A stretch of 13,340 bases of DNA from Thalassiosira profunda (taxonomy: Eukaryota; Bacillariophyta; Thalassiosirophyceae; Thalassiosirales; Thalassiosiraceae). The notes beneath the pieces were generated by a model, which saw nothing but the letters and a program-made list of their open reading frames with translations, was not told the origin of the DNA and searched no databases. The position numbers were made by a program, and so were the translations under genes. Shown here piece after piece: positions 1-8,136 of the stretch (the stretch's first letter is position 1; each line of letters opens with the position of its first letter). The DNA lies in contig JALLAP010000390.1 of the NCBI GenBank assembly GCA_036939355.1, positions 1 through 13,340 on the forward strand, given 5' to 3'.

Positions 1-399
1 CACGGAAATGACCGCGTTCCCCGCCCGAACGATGTGGCCTACGTCCTTGCGAATGAACAGATGAGCTTGGACTTTCCGGACATGATGCGAAGACATTGTG
101 AGTTGCCGGCGCTGCCCGTGTTTACCATTGAAAAGGAGTACCACGATTCGCAAAAAGATCCATTCAAGTATCACTCCGCTGCAAAGACAGTTTGGAAGAA
201 GGGGGGCCCGATATCGAGGTCGCTTTGCATCATCCATGTGCTTGACTACGCTTGCTGGTCTGACATCAAAGTGCCGGAGTTTTGCCGGGCTGTGTTTGAA
301 GAGGGATCTTTTCGCGAGAAACTGGCCGATGCTTCGGTGAATGGCCGTAGTTGGGGTGACGAAGAGGATTGCACAGCGCGCGATTTTCCGTGGATATGA
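1..399 (+). CDS. 3' end of an unrecognised protein gene (5' partial)
   Basis: Reading frame 1 is open from the first base to a TGA ending at 399, about 132 residues with no upstream stop, so the gene begins before the window or in an upstream exon. The segment is a plausible soluble domain with mixed charge, several Trp and Cys, and no membrane segment or low complexity. It contains stretches such as FTIEKEYHDSQKDPFKYH, and the protein ends in DFPWI. I do not recognise the family. Base composition is moderate, less GC-rich than the other genes here. No neighbour on the same strand helps to assign a role. The downstream sequence turns into a repeat array within about 100 bases of the stop. Confidence 0.5.
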   Translation, partial: HGNDRVPRPNDVAYVLANEQMSLDFPDMMRRHCELPALPVFTIEKEYHDSQKDPFKYHSAAKTVWKKGGPISRSLCIIHVLDYACWSDIKVPEFCRAVFEEGSFREKLADASVNGRSWGDEEDCTARDFPWI

Positions 400-678
400 A
401 GAAGGTTGCCAATCGGTTGAGGCAAAAAGAAATATGAAGGAACGAGTTCTCAAAGGCCCAGAATAGGGTGTCATAAATCTCAATTTGCTCTTGGGCAAAC
501 GCCAAACTCCTCGGAGAAAAGATCTGTGCAATTTCTACAGCAATTTCCACACTCGAGCACTTTCTGAGCCAAACCCGCGCCAAACCCACGCTTTGAGCAA
601 ATCTTTCGACGCGAGCTTTTTTCGCTGACTAATTTTTGTGCAAATTCCACCGCAAATCCCACCACCCGAGCAAAAACC

Positions 679-696
679 AGCTACTCCGGAGTAGCT
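679..696. repeat. Perfect 18-bp palindrome in the array
   Basis: AGCTACTCCGGAGTAGCT is its own reverse complement with no loop. It interrupts one of the CAAATCCCACC/GCAATTTCT units. It could form a cruciform or be an insertion footprint. Its function is unknown. Confidence 0.8.
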
Positions 697-721
697 CTAG
701 CAATTTCTGCGCAAAATCCAC

Positions 722-757
722 CGCGAATCCGGATAATCGAGCAATTCTTGATTCGCG
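722..757. repeat. Inverted repeat CGCGAATC / GATTCGCG
   Basis: CGCGAATC (722-729) and GATTCGCG (750-757) form a perfect 8-bp stem around a 20-base loop that itself contains a GAGCAATTCTT unit of the array. Confidence 0.65.
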
Positions 758-785
758 CATCCAGATTTTGTGCAAATCCCACGCA

Positions 786-832
786 AATCCCACTGGTGGG
801 ATGCAATTCTTCGTCGCTAATCCAGATTAGCG
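786..832. repeat. Two short tight hairpins in the array
   Basis: ATCCCAC-TG-GTGGGAT lies around 787-802, and CGCTAATC-CA-GATTAGCG around 815-832. Each has a perfect 7- or 8-bp stem with a two-base centre. Together with the 18-bp palindrome they make this array unusually rich in inverted repeats. Confidence 0.65.
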
Positions 833-960
833 AGCAATTCTTGTGCAAATCCCACCCGAACCCACCAACTCAGCAATTTCTGAGCAAAACCCACCGCAAA
901 ACCCACCACCAAGGCAATTCTTAGCGAACAACTCTCAAGCAAACCCACCAGTACCCACCA

Positions 961-1272
961 CAATTAGCAAAACGAAATGAATCCTAGAGAGATATCGCAA
1001 TAATTCTTATTGCTTGAAAGGTTGGTGGTTGGTGAGAGATGCATTAAAGAGTTGCAATGCTCACAACCGGTTCCGCCGAAGAATACCTATGTAGGCACGG
1101 AAAACATGTAGCAGTAAGTAATATCCTAACACATTATGCGGCGCTCTTAGACTGCGCTCTTCGACTCCACCTAATACATTGCCCTTTACACTTTCAGAAT
1201 CGATCATGCGCAATAGCAACTTTGCCATTTCTCTCTTTGGCCAAACACCGGCACACAGTCCCCTACAGTCCT
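961..1272. other. Intergenic region downstream of the pseudouridine synthase gene
   Basis: This is the presumed 3' flank of the minus-strand pseudouridine synthase gene, next to the repeat array. It has no convincing coding frame apart from long antisense frames. A plus-strand GTAAGT (1114) with CTAAC nearby and a CAG (1195-1197) looks intron-like, but no exons flank it. Confidence 0.4.
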
Positions 1273-3231
1273 TTACTGGACAGTCACGGCCGCCATCTCT
1301 GCGCCGACAGCAGCCACGTCGGCGCCCGGGACGACGATGTGCCTCTCGTAATCCGCCAGGTACTCGCTCCACCACGCTGCGTTCAGCGAAAAGACGCCTT
1401 CCACTTCGTCGGACGGGACGAGCGTCCGCTTCCCGTCCTCTCCCTCCTCGACCTTCGGCAACCCCATCTCCAGCCGACCCACCTGCACGGCCATCCGCTC
1501 CCACGTGTGACGATGGCCGCGCATCTCGCACGTGCCCCCGCCGTACGCCGCGTCGCCCACGATGGGAACGCCCAGCGCAGCCAGCTGTCCCCGAATCTGG
1601 TGGGGGCGTGCCTTGCCGTTCAGAAGCTGCACGGAAAGTTCCATGACGTACTGCACGCCAAGGTCCTCGGCCGGGTGCTCCGTGGTCGGTCCCCACAGCC
1701 GATGGGCCAGCGTCTCCTCGTTGGCATCGGAGAATTTGGAGCTCACGCACGCCGCGCGAAAGTTCTTCGACTGCCCGACGCTGAGGATGCGCAGCGAGCA
1801 GTGGCCCCACTCGTGATTGCTGTGTTTGGGCTGATTTCGGACGAACTTTTTGGGCGTGGGCGACCGAATGTCGACGTAATGCTCGACCACTCGCCCAACA
1901 AGCTTCTCAATACGATCAATATCGGCCGGATCCTTGATACAAACGAGGCATTGATACGTCTTGTTCACGCCTCCGATGAGCTGGTCCTCGCCGTTCGTTC
2001 CCTCGTCGATTTTCCCGGCCAGCTCAACCTGCTTTGTGAGATAGCTGCAAAACTCCTTTTTGGTGGCGGCCAGCACGAGGCCGTGCGCCTCCGGCTCGAT
2101 GCGGAGCGGCAGCGAAAGGAAGGGGTGGCTATCCTCGCCCAGCCGCTCCTTCAACGCGGCGCTGTACATCGACGAAGCGTCCTCGGCGTGATTGCTCAAC
2201 GTCGAGTAGCACGGAACGCTACCCGGTTTGTTGAGCACCGCGAACCCGAGGTCGTCGTCCTATGGTAGAGGAGGAGGAATCTGTGAGATTCGATCAGCGA
2301 AGACGATGTAGGATGCAAGCAAAGAGATTGTGCACATCATATGCACTCGGTCCATCTCCTCGCAAATACACATCAAACACAAGACAACTCCTCATTTCAT
2401 ACGTCAGCACACTAGGTATCCACTCACCTCGTACACGATGACGCCGTCCTTCGAATCGGGCAATCCTCGCGCCGGCACCGTCGCCTTCCTGCCTCCCACG
2501 ACGGCGCTCGCTCCGTCCCCCAAAATCAGCCCTTTACAGTATTTTCCCCAGTTGACTTCCAAACTGGCGAAGAACCGTTCCGGGACGTAGTGAACCCGCA
2601 GCGTCATATCGGCCCACTCCGGGCACAGATCGACGTCCTTGGGGGCGAGGCGGCGGGCGTGCGCCCCGTCGCCCTTGGCGTAGGCCGTCTCATCGAGGAG
2701 CCACACGGCGCCCAGTTCGAGGAGCCGGGCGGCGGACGGGTAGTGATCGGCGGTATCGACGCGCACCTTCTTCTCCAGGATTTCCTTGGCCATGCGCTGC
2801 CATCCCTCCGTGACCATGGCGTCGACGACGGTGCCGATGGTCACGGCCGCGAGGGCTTCGGGGGAGGCGCCGCTGTTGGGATCGACACGGGCAAAGACAG
2901 TGCTCTCGTGGACGGACCGTTTGGTGCGGGCGGGGGAATCGAGGCCCACCATCTGGACGGATACGCCGGCGGTACCGATAGGTTTGTGCAGGGAGCCCTT
3001 CCAGAGGTCCTTTTTGGAGTGGGGGGTGCGGTGGTTCGAGTGAGAGTGGGAGGAGGAGTGGCGTTGATGATGGTGATGATGGTGCGAATTGCTGTTGCTC
3101 CGCTCGCGTTGGTGGCCGCCGCCCTTGCCGCTGCCGCTGTGTGAGGAGCCGCTGGCGCCGCTATTCGATCGATTGGGAGCCGCCGTCATGGTTGCGTTGC
3201 GTTTCGTTGGATTGGAGTTTGTCGTCGGCAT
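1273..3231 (-). CDS. RluA-family pseudouridine synthase homologue, two exons
   Basis: Exon 1 is 3231-2428 and exon 2 is 2259-1273, joined in phase 0 to 596 residues. RluA enzymes isomerise uridine to pseudouridine in rRNA or tRNA. Exon 2 carries the fold: AVLNKPG (275-281), a catalytic-loop equivalent LPLRIEPEAHGLVLAATK starting at 318, KTYQCLV, and RPHQIRGQLAALGVPIVGD before AYGG. The layout, with an EHY segment between these motifs, recalls the plastid RluA subgroup of plants (from family knowledge). The Asp expected after Arg-Leu/Ile is Glu323 (codon 2097-2095), so activity is uncertain. The first about 75 residues are Ser/His-rich low complexity with a six-His run; no clear targeting peptide. 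An in-frame TGA lies directly before the first ATG. Met15 (3189) has a stronger ACCATGA context and is an alternative start. Confidence 0.82.
2260..2427 (-). other. Intron of the pseudouridine synthase gene
   Basis: This is a 168-nt GT-AG intron. The donor GTGAGT is at 2427-2422 and the acceptor CCATAG ends at 2260 after a CTCCTCCTC tract. Splicing joins ...VIVYE to DDDLGFAVLNKPG in phase 0, which restores the RluA domain start. It contains one copy of the recurring 13-mer motif (2332-2344). Confidence 0.85.
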
Positions 3232-3398
3232 TCACTTTGGTTTGTGAGCCGAAGGAGCCGAAGAGTTGATGGCATTCTTCCTCCGTCGTGGGGGGGGTTC
3301 GCTTTTGAGGCCGAGACGTTGAATCGTGTATTGAAAGCAGAGGTCCATTTAAGAGAGGTGTGCAAAGTGGGGCGGGGACACACACTTTTCTGTTTCAT
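3186..3398 (-). promoter_or_regulatory. Overlapping upstream ORF in the pseudouridine synthase leader
   Basis: A 70-codon frame starts at an ATG inside the conserved element (3398) and has a second in-frame ATG at 3275-3273. It runs past the first ATG of the main gene (3231) in another frame and stops at 3186. Its TGA overlaps the Met15 codon of the main frame as ATGA. If the leader is transcribed from upstream of 3398, scanning ribosomes would meet it first, which would favour Met15. This assumes the transcription start lies upstream, which the sequence does not prove. Confidence 0.35.
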
Positions 3399-3410
3399 CT
3401 TGAACCATCG
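3338..3410 (-). repeat. Bipartite 73-nt element, copy 1 (pseudouridine synthase leader)
   Basis: Read on the minus strand, it begins with a 21-nt block (3410-3390) starting CGATGGTTCAAGATG and ends with a 23-nt block (3360-3338) containing CTCTCTTAAATGGACC. A 29-nt spacer lies between. Both blocks are identical in copy 2 at 4522-4595. The spacer differs but can form its own stem, AAAGTG (3364-3369) with CACTTT (3383-3388). The copy lies about 110-180 nt upstream of the gene's first ATG. Confidence 0.85.
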
Positions 3411-3411
3411 G

Positions 3412-3443
3412 AATTCAAAATGGCTGACGGTAGCTTTTGAATT
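3412..3443. repeat. 9-bp inverted repeat next to element copy 1
   Basis: AATTCAAAA (3412-3420) and TTTTGAATT (3435-3443) form a perfect 9-bp stem with a 14-base loop, directly abutting the bipartite element on its outer (upstream) side. Confidence 0.6.
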
Positions 3444-3626
3444 ATTTGGTTACCCCTGATGCCAAGCCCAAGTGATGGCTCTTTGCGTCGACGCCAGGAG
3501 CCCCTCGCCATCTCAACGAGCCGGCCAGGGCCGTCCCGCGCCCCTCACCTATCCCACCGAGGGGCTAGGGGCCGAGGTTTGGCGTCGCGGGCTCCAAAAG
3601 AACGGTCGCTTCGTCGGAAAGTGGAG

Positions 3627-3651
3627 GACGCACGCCGTCGAGGCGTGCGTC
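3627..3651. repeat. Strong GC-rich hairpin
   Basis: GACGCACGCC (3627-3636) and GGCGTGCGTC (3642-3651) form a perfect 10-bp stem with loop GTCGA. It is well isolated inside the divergent intergenic region. A weaker 7-bp stem, GCCCCTC with GAGGGGC, lies upstream around 3541-3566. There is no T-run to suggest a Pol III or bacterial-type terminator. Confidence 0.65.
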
Positions 3652-4521
3652 GCAACTCGTGATGGGTGGGCGCCTGGTCGCTGATGGGGAGGAAAACGCA
3701 CTCCCGAATCGCTGCGGCATCGCCCGTCCTCGCCGTAATTCCTATTGGTGCATCTGCGGTCGAGATTCGGCGTGAGGGCGGCGACGAGAGGACGTCCTTG
3801 ACGTGCACATCACGTGTCACTGATTGCATTACAGAGGGGGAGAGGGGCGAAGGGCCTGAAGCATCAATTCGCTCGACGGGGGCAGTTCGGAGGCGATGGA
3901 GGAGACGTGGATTGGGTGGGGGGTCGACGCTGGCGTCGTTTTCTTCGTTGTGGGTCGAGGAGACCAGAGACCGGAGAGGGAACATAAGCGGGGGAGACCG
4001 GGGAGCACACCGCCGAACGAGGATTGGAAGAGCCAAATGAGGGGATGGAGAGAAACGAGACGGGAAGTGACGCACCAACAATAAACTAGAGGAAAACGAC
4101 GAAGCATTGCAATGACGTCTCTCTGCTCGAGTCGTCCGGGGCTCTGGTATCATCAAGAGTGGATACCGACAGAGACTCTCTCTGCCTCCTCTTGAGCAAG
4201 CGAAGCTGCCCGGAGCGATGAGCACGGCTTCAGCGCGAGCGAACGAGCTGCGACGCAGAAGGAGAGAGGGAGAGAGAGGAGGCGCGTGGTCATCGAAGGG
4301 AAGAGAACGAGGATCGAACGATGACAAAGCTACGTTAGTTTGGCTTCCTGGTGCACACATCACTGCGCGACGTCGATCGGAAGCCCTGCGACGATTGCCG
4401 CGGCTAGAGAAGGCCGCCCGACGCCCGTCGGCTCGAGATCGAGCTCGCAGCGGGCTATCGTCAAGCCCTACGCGGCGTTTACTAGAGGAAGCAAGGCGAT
4501 CTCAGATTTCGTTTCAAATAT

Positions 4522-4595
4522 CGATGGTTCAAGATGAAACAGGGAAGAGGCGCGCAGCATGCGCGCCTTGCTCACCTCTCTTAAATGGACCTCTG
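4522..4595 (+). repeat. Bipartite 74-nt element, copy 2 (Na+/H+ exchanger leader)
   Basis: The 21-nt block (4522-4542) and 23-nt block (4573-4595) are identical to copy 1 and face the same way relative to the downstream gene. The 30-nt spacer differs in sequence but forms a 9-bp hairpin: AGGCGCGCA (4548-4556), loop GCA, TGCGCGCCT (4560-4568). TTTCAA (4512-4517) and TTGAAA (4597-4602) could close the element with an outer stem. It ends about 160 nt before the exchanger ATG. Confidence 0.85.
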
Positions 4596-4757
4596 ATTGA
4601 AAGATCCAAAGTATTCCTTCGTACAATTTCAAATCCGCGACTAAATACGCGACTAACTGAACTGCCAGCCGGGCGTCAGCTCGGCGTTCCGTGGCCTCCA
4701 ACTCCAGCAAACCCTCCGCATGCAACACGCCACGGCCACAACCGAATTGGCAGCACC

Positions 4758-7700
4758 ATGACGGCCGAACGACGCCATCGATATTGCCATTTCGCCCTGC
4801 TCGTCGCTGCGTGCGCCCTCGGCCTCGCCGCGGCGGCCGGCGATGCGACGGAGACCGGCGACGGGCACTCAGATTCCGATCCGACATCCGCAACCGCCGA
4901 CGAGGCAGCCCACGCCGACGACGAGCACACGGAAGATGAACACCACGAGGTCCACGAGGTGTACGCCGTCCTCATGCCGTGGTTCGTGCAGGCGCTGGGC
5001 ATCGTCGTCTTTTTCATACTGACGCGGCACATCCACGGCCTGCCCTGTGAGTGCTTGGCTGATATTTGCAAACGATTCGTTTGATGATGTGTGTCAATAA
5101 TTAAAATCTCACCGCTCGTCATCCGCCTACCCTCCACCCTTTTGCAACCCTCTCCAATCGCGGCGCAGACACGGCCGTCATCTTTGTCCTGGGCGTCATC
5201 ATGGGCATCGGGTGAGTTTTGTTTGAGCATATCATGTGCATACAAATCCAATACTACTGGCAGCGAGCACATCATATGCACATCTTCTCATACATTGCAA
5301 ATTCTTCCTTCCTCCACGACCTACAGATCGATCCGCAGCGGCCAGGACGACCAGCTTTCCGCCTCCATCCGCATGTGGACGATGATCGACTACGAGGTGC
5401 TCTTCAACGTCTTTCTCCCCGGACTGCTCTTCAAGGACGCCTTCGAGGTGAATTTTCACCTCTTCATGGCGTCGCTGAGCCAGCTCATGTGCCTGGCGTT
5501 CCCGATGGTGCTGGCGGGGACGGTCCTCACGGCGCTGATTGGATGGGGCGTGTTCCCGTACGGTTGGAGCTTCTATCAGAGTTTGACGTTCGGAGCAATA
5601 CTTGCGGCTACGGACCCCGTGGCCGTATCGGTCCTCTTGAACGAGGTGGGAGCGCCGCCCCGGCTCAAGGTACACGTGTCGGGGGAATCGCTGCTCAACG
5701 ATGGGAGTGCCGTCGTCTTCTTCTACGTCTTTGGAGGGCTTTGGCTTTCTGAGCAAGGGATAGTGATGCTCGGGGGAGAATCCACCGTGGCCGGGGCATT
5801 TGCAATATTCTTCCGCATGAGCCTCGGGGGAGCGTTGCTGGGGTTCGCCTTTGGACTCTGCCTCGTGATCATCCTGTACTACCTCGATCGGAGGATGGAG
5901 AAGGAAGAGATTGTCCTCCAGGTGGCTGCGACGGTCACGACGGCCTACCTGTCGTTTTATACCTCCGAGGTCGTCTGCGGATGCAGCGGGGTCATCTCGT
6001 GCGTGGTGTGCGGAATCACGACCAAGGCTTTCGGCAACGGCATGATCAGCGACTGGCAGGTGATGGACGCGTTTTGGAGCTTGCTCGAGCACCTTCTCAA
6101 CACGGTCATCTTTGCACTGGGCGGGATCGTCTTTGGCGATGTGCTCTCGACGACCGGCCCAGACGGAGAGCGGCTCTGGACCGGATCGGACTGGGGATGG
6201 CTCTTCCTGCTCTACGTGCTGGTGACCGTCATTCGATTCGGCCTGATGTTCGCGTTCTTCCCCATCAACAAGCGCATCGGGCTGGGCACCAGCTGGCAGG
6301 AGGTGGTGTTTGCATCGTGGGGAGGATTACGCGGGGCCGTGGGGATCACGCTCGCCCTTGCGCTCGACAACGCCGTCATGTCGGAGTATCCCGGGACAGA
6401 GGATGGTATCTCGGAGGAGGCGACGCTGTCGTCGCGCATGTTTGGCATGGTGGGAGGTGAGGATCTTGCCGCGGAGAGTGCAGGTTTTCTCGCAGCAACG
6501 TGTCAACTCACTTTTCCATCTCTCGCTTCTCGAAGGAATCGCCCTCTTGACGCTCGTCATCAACGGAACGACGAGCGGGCCCATCCTCATGCGGCTGGGC
6601 TTGGCCGAATCCACAGAGTCGCGCAAACGAATCTTGACTTGTGCCATAGACGCAACGCGTCGGCGAGTCCTCGATGACTTTCTGCATCTCATGACGGACG
6701 AGCGGTTCTTCTTTGTGGACTTTGCTCTCGTGATGCATCACGTGCACATCCTGAAAGACATAACAGCGGACGAACTGCAGGCAGCGGTTGAAGCCAACAA
6801 AGAGTCGGTGCACCCGTCGCAATATCAGGTTCCGCATTTAGACCGAGTGCTGCCGTACATCAAAGACGCGGGAAGTTTGAGAGCTGCAATGGTGAAGGCG
6901 AAGGGAGCATTTTTTGCCAGCTACGTGCCCGGCGATTCTCAAGGCGGTCCCGGCCACCCGCTTTTTGGCGCGATCGAGGAAGGGGCGGTATCGCGCGATG
7001 AGCTGCACAGGAGCGAAGAGACCCTGGCCTCGCTCCTTCCTCTGGTTAAGGACACCCGCGTCATGTTCGTCGAGCTCCTTCGAGCGGCCTACATGGCTCA
7101 GATCAAGGACGGCGAGCTCGATCCGCGCGAGTACGATGGCGGCCTTGTTTACGCCTTGTTCGAGGGTCTCGATCTCGCAGAGGATGCTGTCGCAAAAGGC
7201 GAGCCTCTCTGCGACTGGACATCTGCGCAGTTCAATTCGGTGACATGGGTCCTGAAATGCGAAATGGCCGTCCGGCGAATGACGAGCAGTTTCTGCAGCA
7301 GGAAGGGCGGCCCGAAGCAGCGTGTGGAGCAGTTGCGTGATCTCGAGCCGGGACAGTACCAGGAACTGCGAATGAACGTCCTCCTCGCCTTGAGCTTCCT
7401 CGATGCGCACAAAGAAGCGCAGGATCGTCTGAAGGACGAGCTCGGCAAAGGGAGCGGGACGGCGGAAGTGGCGTTCAACAAGGTGATGAACGAGAGCAAA
7501 GCCGAGGTGCGAAAGGCGAAGGACGTTCTCATGAAGCAGACGAAGAAGAAGCTCAATCACGTCATCTCGCACTACCTGTGCGTCATCCTGCTGAACAAGC
7601 AGGCGCGGTACGTGCAGCAACTCGCGGACAGTGGCGTGCTGCTTCCCCGGGAGGTGCGGCATTTTCTGGAAGAGATCGACGAGGAGATCATCCACATCCG

Positions 7701-7830
7701 GTCGTGCCCGTTGGACAAGCATCCGAACGCCATCGACTTTGTCGACGAGACTGCGGACTACGACGAGACCGGGCAGTTCAAGGGCCCCGTCCGGGCCCGA
7801 AAGCGTGTGCGGCAGAAGTCGATTTTGTAG
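4758..7830 (+). CDS. Na+/H+ exchanger (CPA1/NHE, SOS1-like), four exons
   Basis: Exons are 4758-5046, 5169-5211, 5327-6456 and 6536-7830, giving 918 residues. It is a membrane antiporter exchanging Na+ (or K+) for H+. Residues 1 to about 26 look like a signal peptide, followed by an acidic/His-rich loop. Membrane segments start near residue 70. Family motifs are PYTAVIFVLGVIMG, FLPGLLF, ATDPVAV (Asp207), GESLLND (Asn235-Asp236, the ion-binding pair of electroneutral members) and GGLRGAVG (Arg446). LTLVINGTTSG follows the exon 3/4 join. A hydrophilic, largely helical tail (about 512-918) ends in a Lys/Arg-rich stretch. It resembles the post-membrane part of SOS1 proteins, but I see no cyclic-nucleotide-binding domain. 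The start at 4758 has a good ACCATGA context and gives the signal peptide. An in-frame ATG at 4524 would add 78 residues and is less likely. Confidence 0.88.
5047..5168 (+). other. Exchanger intron 1
   Basis: This 122-nt phase-1 intron has donor GTGAGT (5047) and acceptor GCGCAG ending at 5168. Splicing gives HGLPYTAVIFVLG, the expected continuity of an NHE helix. It has no copy of the 13-mer motif. Confidence 0.85.
5212..5326 (+). other. Exchanger intron 2 with paired motif copies
   Basis: This 115-nt phase-2 intron has donor GTGAGT (5212) and acceptor CTACAG ending at 5326. Splicing gives IMGIGSIRSGQDD. The exon before it is only 43 nt (5169-5211), a micro-exon. The intron holds two copies of the 13-mer, GCATATCATGTGC (5227-5239) and GCACATCATATGC (5267-5279), which pair over 12 of 13 positions as a stem. 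Confidence 0.85.
6457..6535 (+). other. Exchanger intron 3
   Basis: This 79-nt phase-1 intron has donor GTGAGG (6457) and acceptor CGAAG ending at 6535. Splicing gives FGMVGGIALLTLVINGTTSG and moves the reading frame into the long final exon. It has no 13-mer motif. Confidence 0.85.
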
Positions 7831-8136
7831 ACTTCCAACTTCCAACCTGTACACGCAATAGAATAGAGAATGTACACGCAATAGAGAATAAAGAATACCT
7901 AGAGGACATTAGACCGACTTTGCTCATAAGATGTGCACACATTTCGTTAGCATCATTGCAACTCTTGACTGCACTTGCAATTGTCGTGCCAGCCCTTACT
8001 ATCTGAGTGCGTTCGCCCCTCTGCTCTCCGCGGGGTGCTGACTCTTGGCGGAGTTGTTCTACCACCAGAGGCACTCGTCTTACGTAGTAATTGTACGTAC
8101 ATACACTCGGCAACTGAGCGAGACGACGTAGAGGAG
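7831..8136. other. Intergenic region between exchanger and methyltransferase genes
   Basis: This begins with the exchanger 3' flank. A 23-nt unit starting TGTACACGCAATAGA is repeated in tandem (7848-7870 and 7871-7895, imperfect), and AATAAA at 7887-7892 could act as a polyadenylation signal. The rest holds no gene I can support. The region around 8085-8105 contains TACGTA-type short palindromes. Confidence 0.45.

Larger units (their letters stand above)
480..960. repeat. Degenerate interspersed/tandem repeat array with palindromes
   Basis: This stretch is built from diverged copies of a unit resembling GAGCAATTTCTGNGCAAA followed by one or two CAAATCCCACC-like modules. Clear copies of TTGTGCAAATYCCAC lie at 636-650, 768-782 and 841-855, and GCAATTTCT or GCAATTCTT recurs about eight times. 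Spacing is irregular (about 60-130 bases), so this is a degenerate array rather than a clean satellite. It carries a perfect 18-bp palindrome (679-696) and several short inverted repeats. No coding frame crosses it convincingly. It lies between the end of the partial gene and the 3' end of the convergent pseudouridine synthase gene. Confidence 0.7.
3232..4757. other. 1.5-kb divergent intergenic/leader region
   Basis: This separates the start codons of the pseudouridine synthase (-) and the Na+/H+ exchanger (+), so it should hold both promoters. It contains two inverted copies of a bipartite 73/74-nt element, several strong hairpins, purine-rich tracts on the plus strand (for example 4258-4283, GA-rich), and short direct repeats CGCGACTAA (4636-4644 and 4648-4656). 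Open frames on both strands here, the longest at 4363-3545 (-), encode Arg/Ser/Pro-rich low-complexity peptides with no recognisable domain, and I do not call them genes. Confidence 0.6.

Noticed and set aside
1114..1197. Intron-like GTAAGT...CTAAC...TTTCAG on the plus strand
   Set aside because: No coding frame flanks it, its donor differs from the GTGAG donors of every supported intron here, and CTAAC sits too near the donor for a usual branch point.
1057..2268. 403-codon open frame on the plus strand
   Set aside because: It is antisense to exon 2 of the pseudouridine synthase, whose minus-strand frame has clear family motifs. The long antisense frame follows from GC-rich codon bias.
3545..4363. 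272-codon minus-strand frame in the divergent region
   Set aside because: Its composition is Arg/Ser/Pro-rich low complexity, its strand is purine/pyrimidine biased, and it has no domain. It is more likely a by-product of composition.
3338..4595. Box C/D snoRNA or Pol III (tRNA-like B box) reading of the duplicated element
   Set aside because: GGTTCAAGAT resembles a B box and AGATGAA / CTCTGA resemble boxes C and D, but copy 1 lacks the CTGA box, no A box is in the right order, and no T-run terminator follows.
4524..4757. 78-residue N-terminal extension of the exchanger from the upstream in-frame ATG
   Set aside because: It would bury the signal peptide that starts at 4758. It runs through the element and leader, and the equivalent frame in copy 1 stops after 19 codons.
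5232..6092. 286-codon minus-strand frame
   Set aside because: It is antisense to the exchanger exon 3, with no recognisable motif and a His/Arg/Glu-rich shadow composition.
6838..7881. 347-codon minus-strand frame
   Set aside because: It is antisense to exon 4 of the exchanger and has no domain; codon bias explains it.
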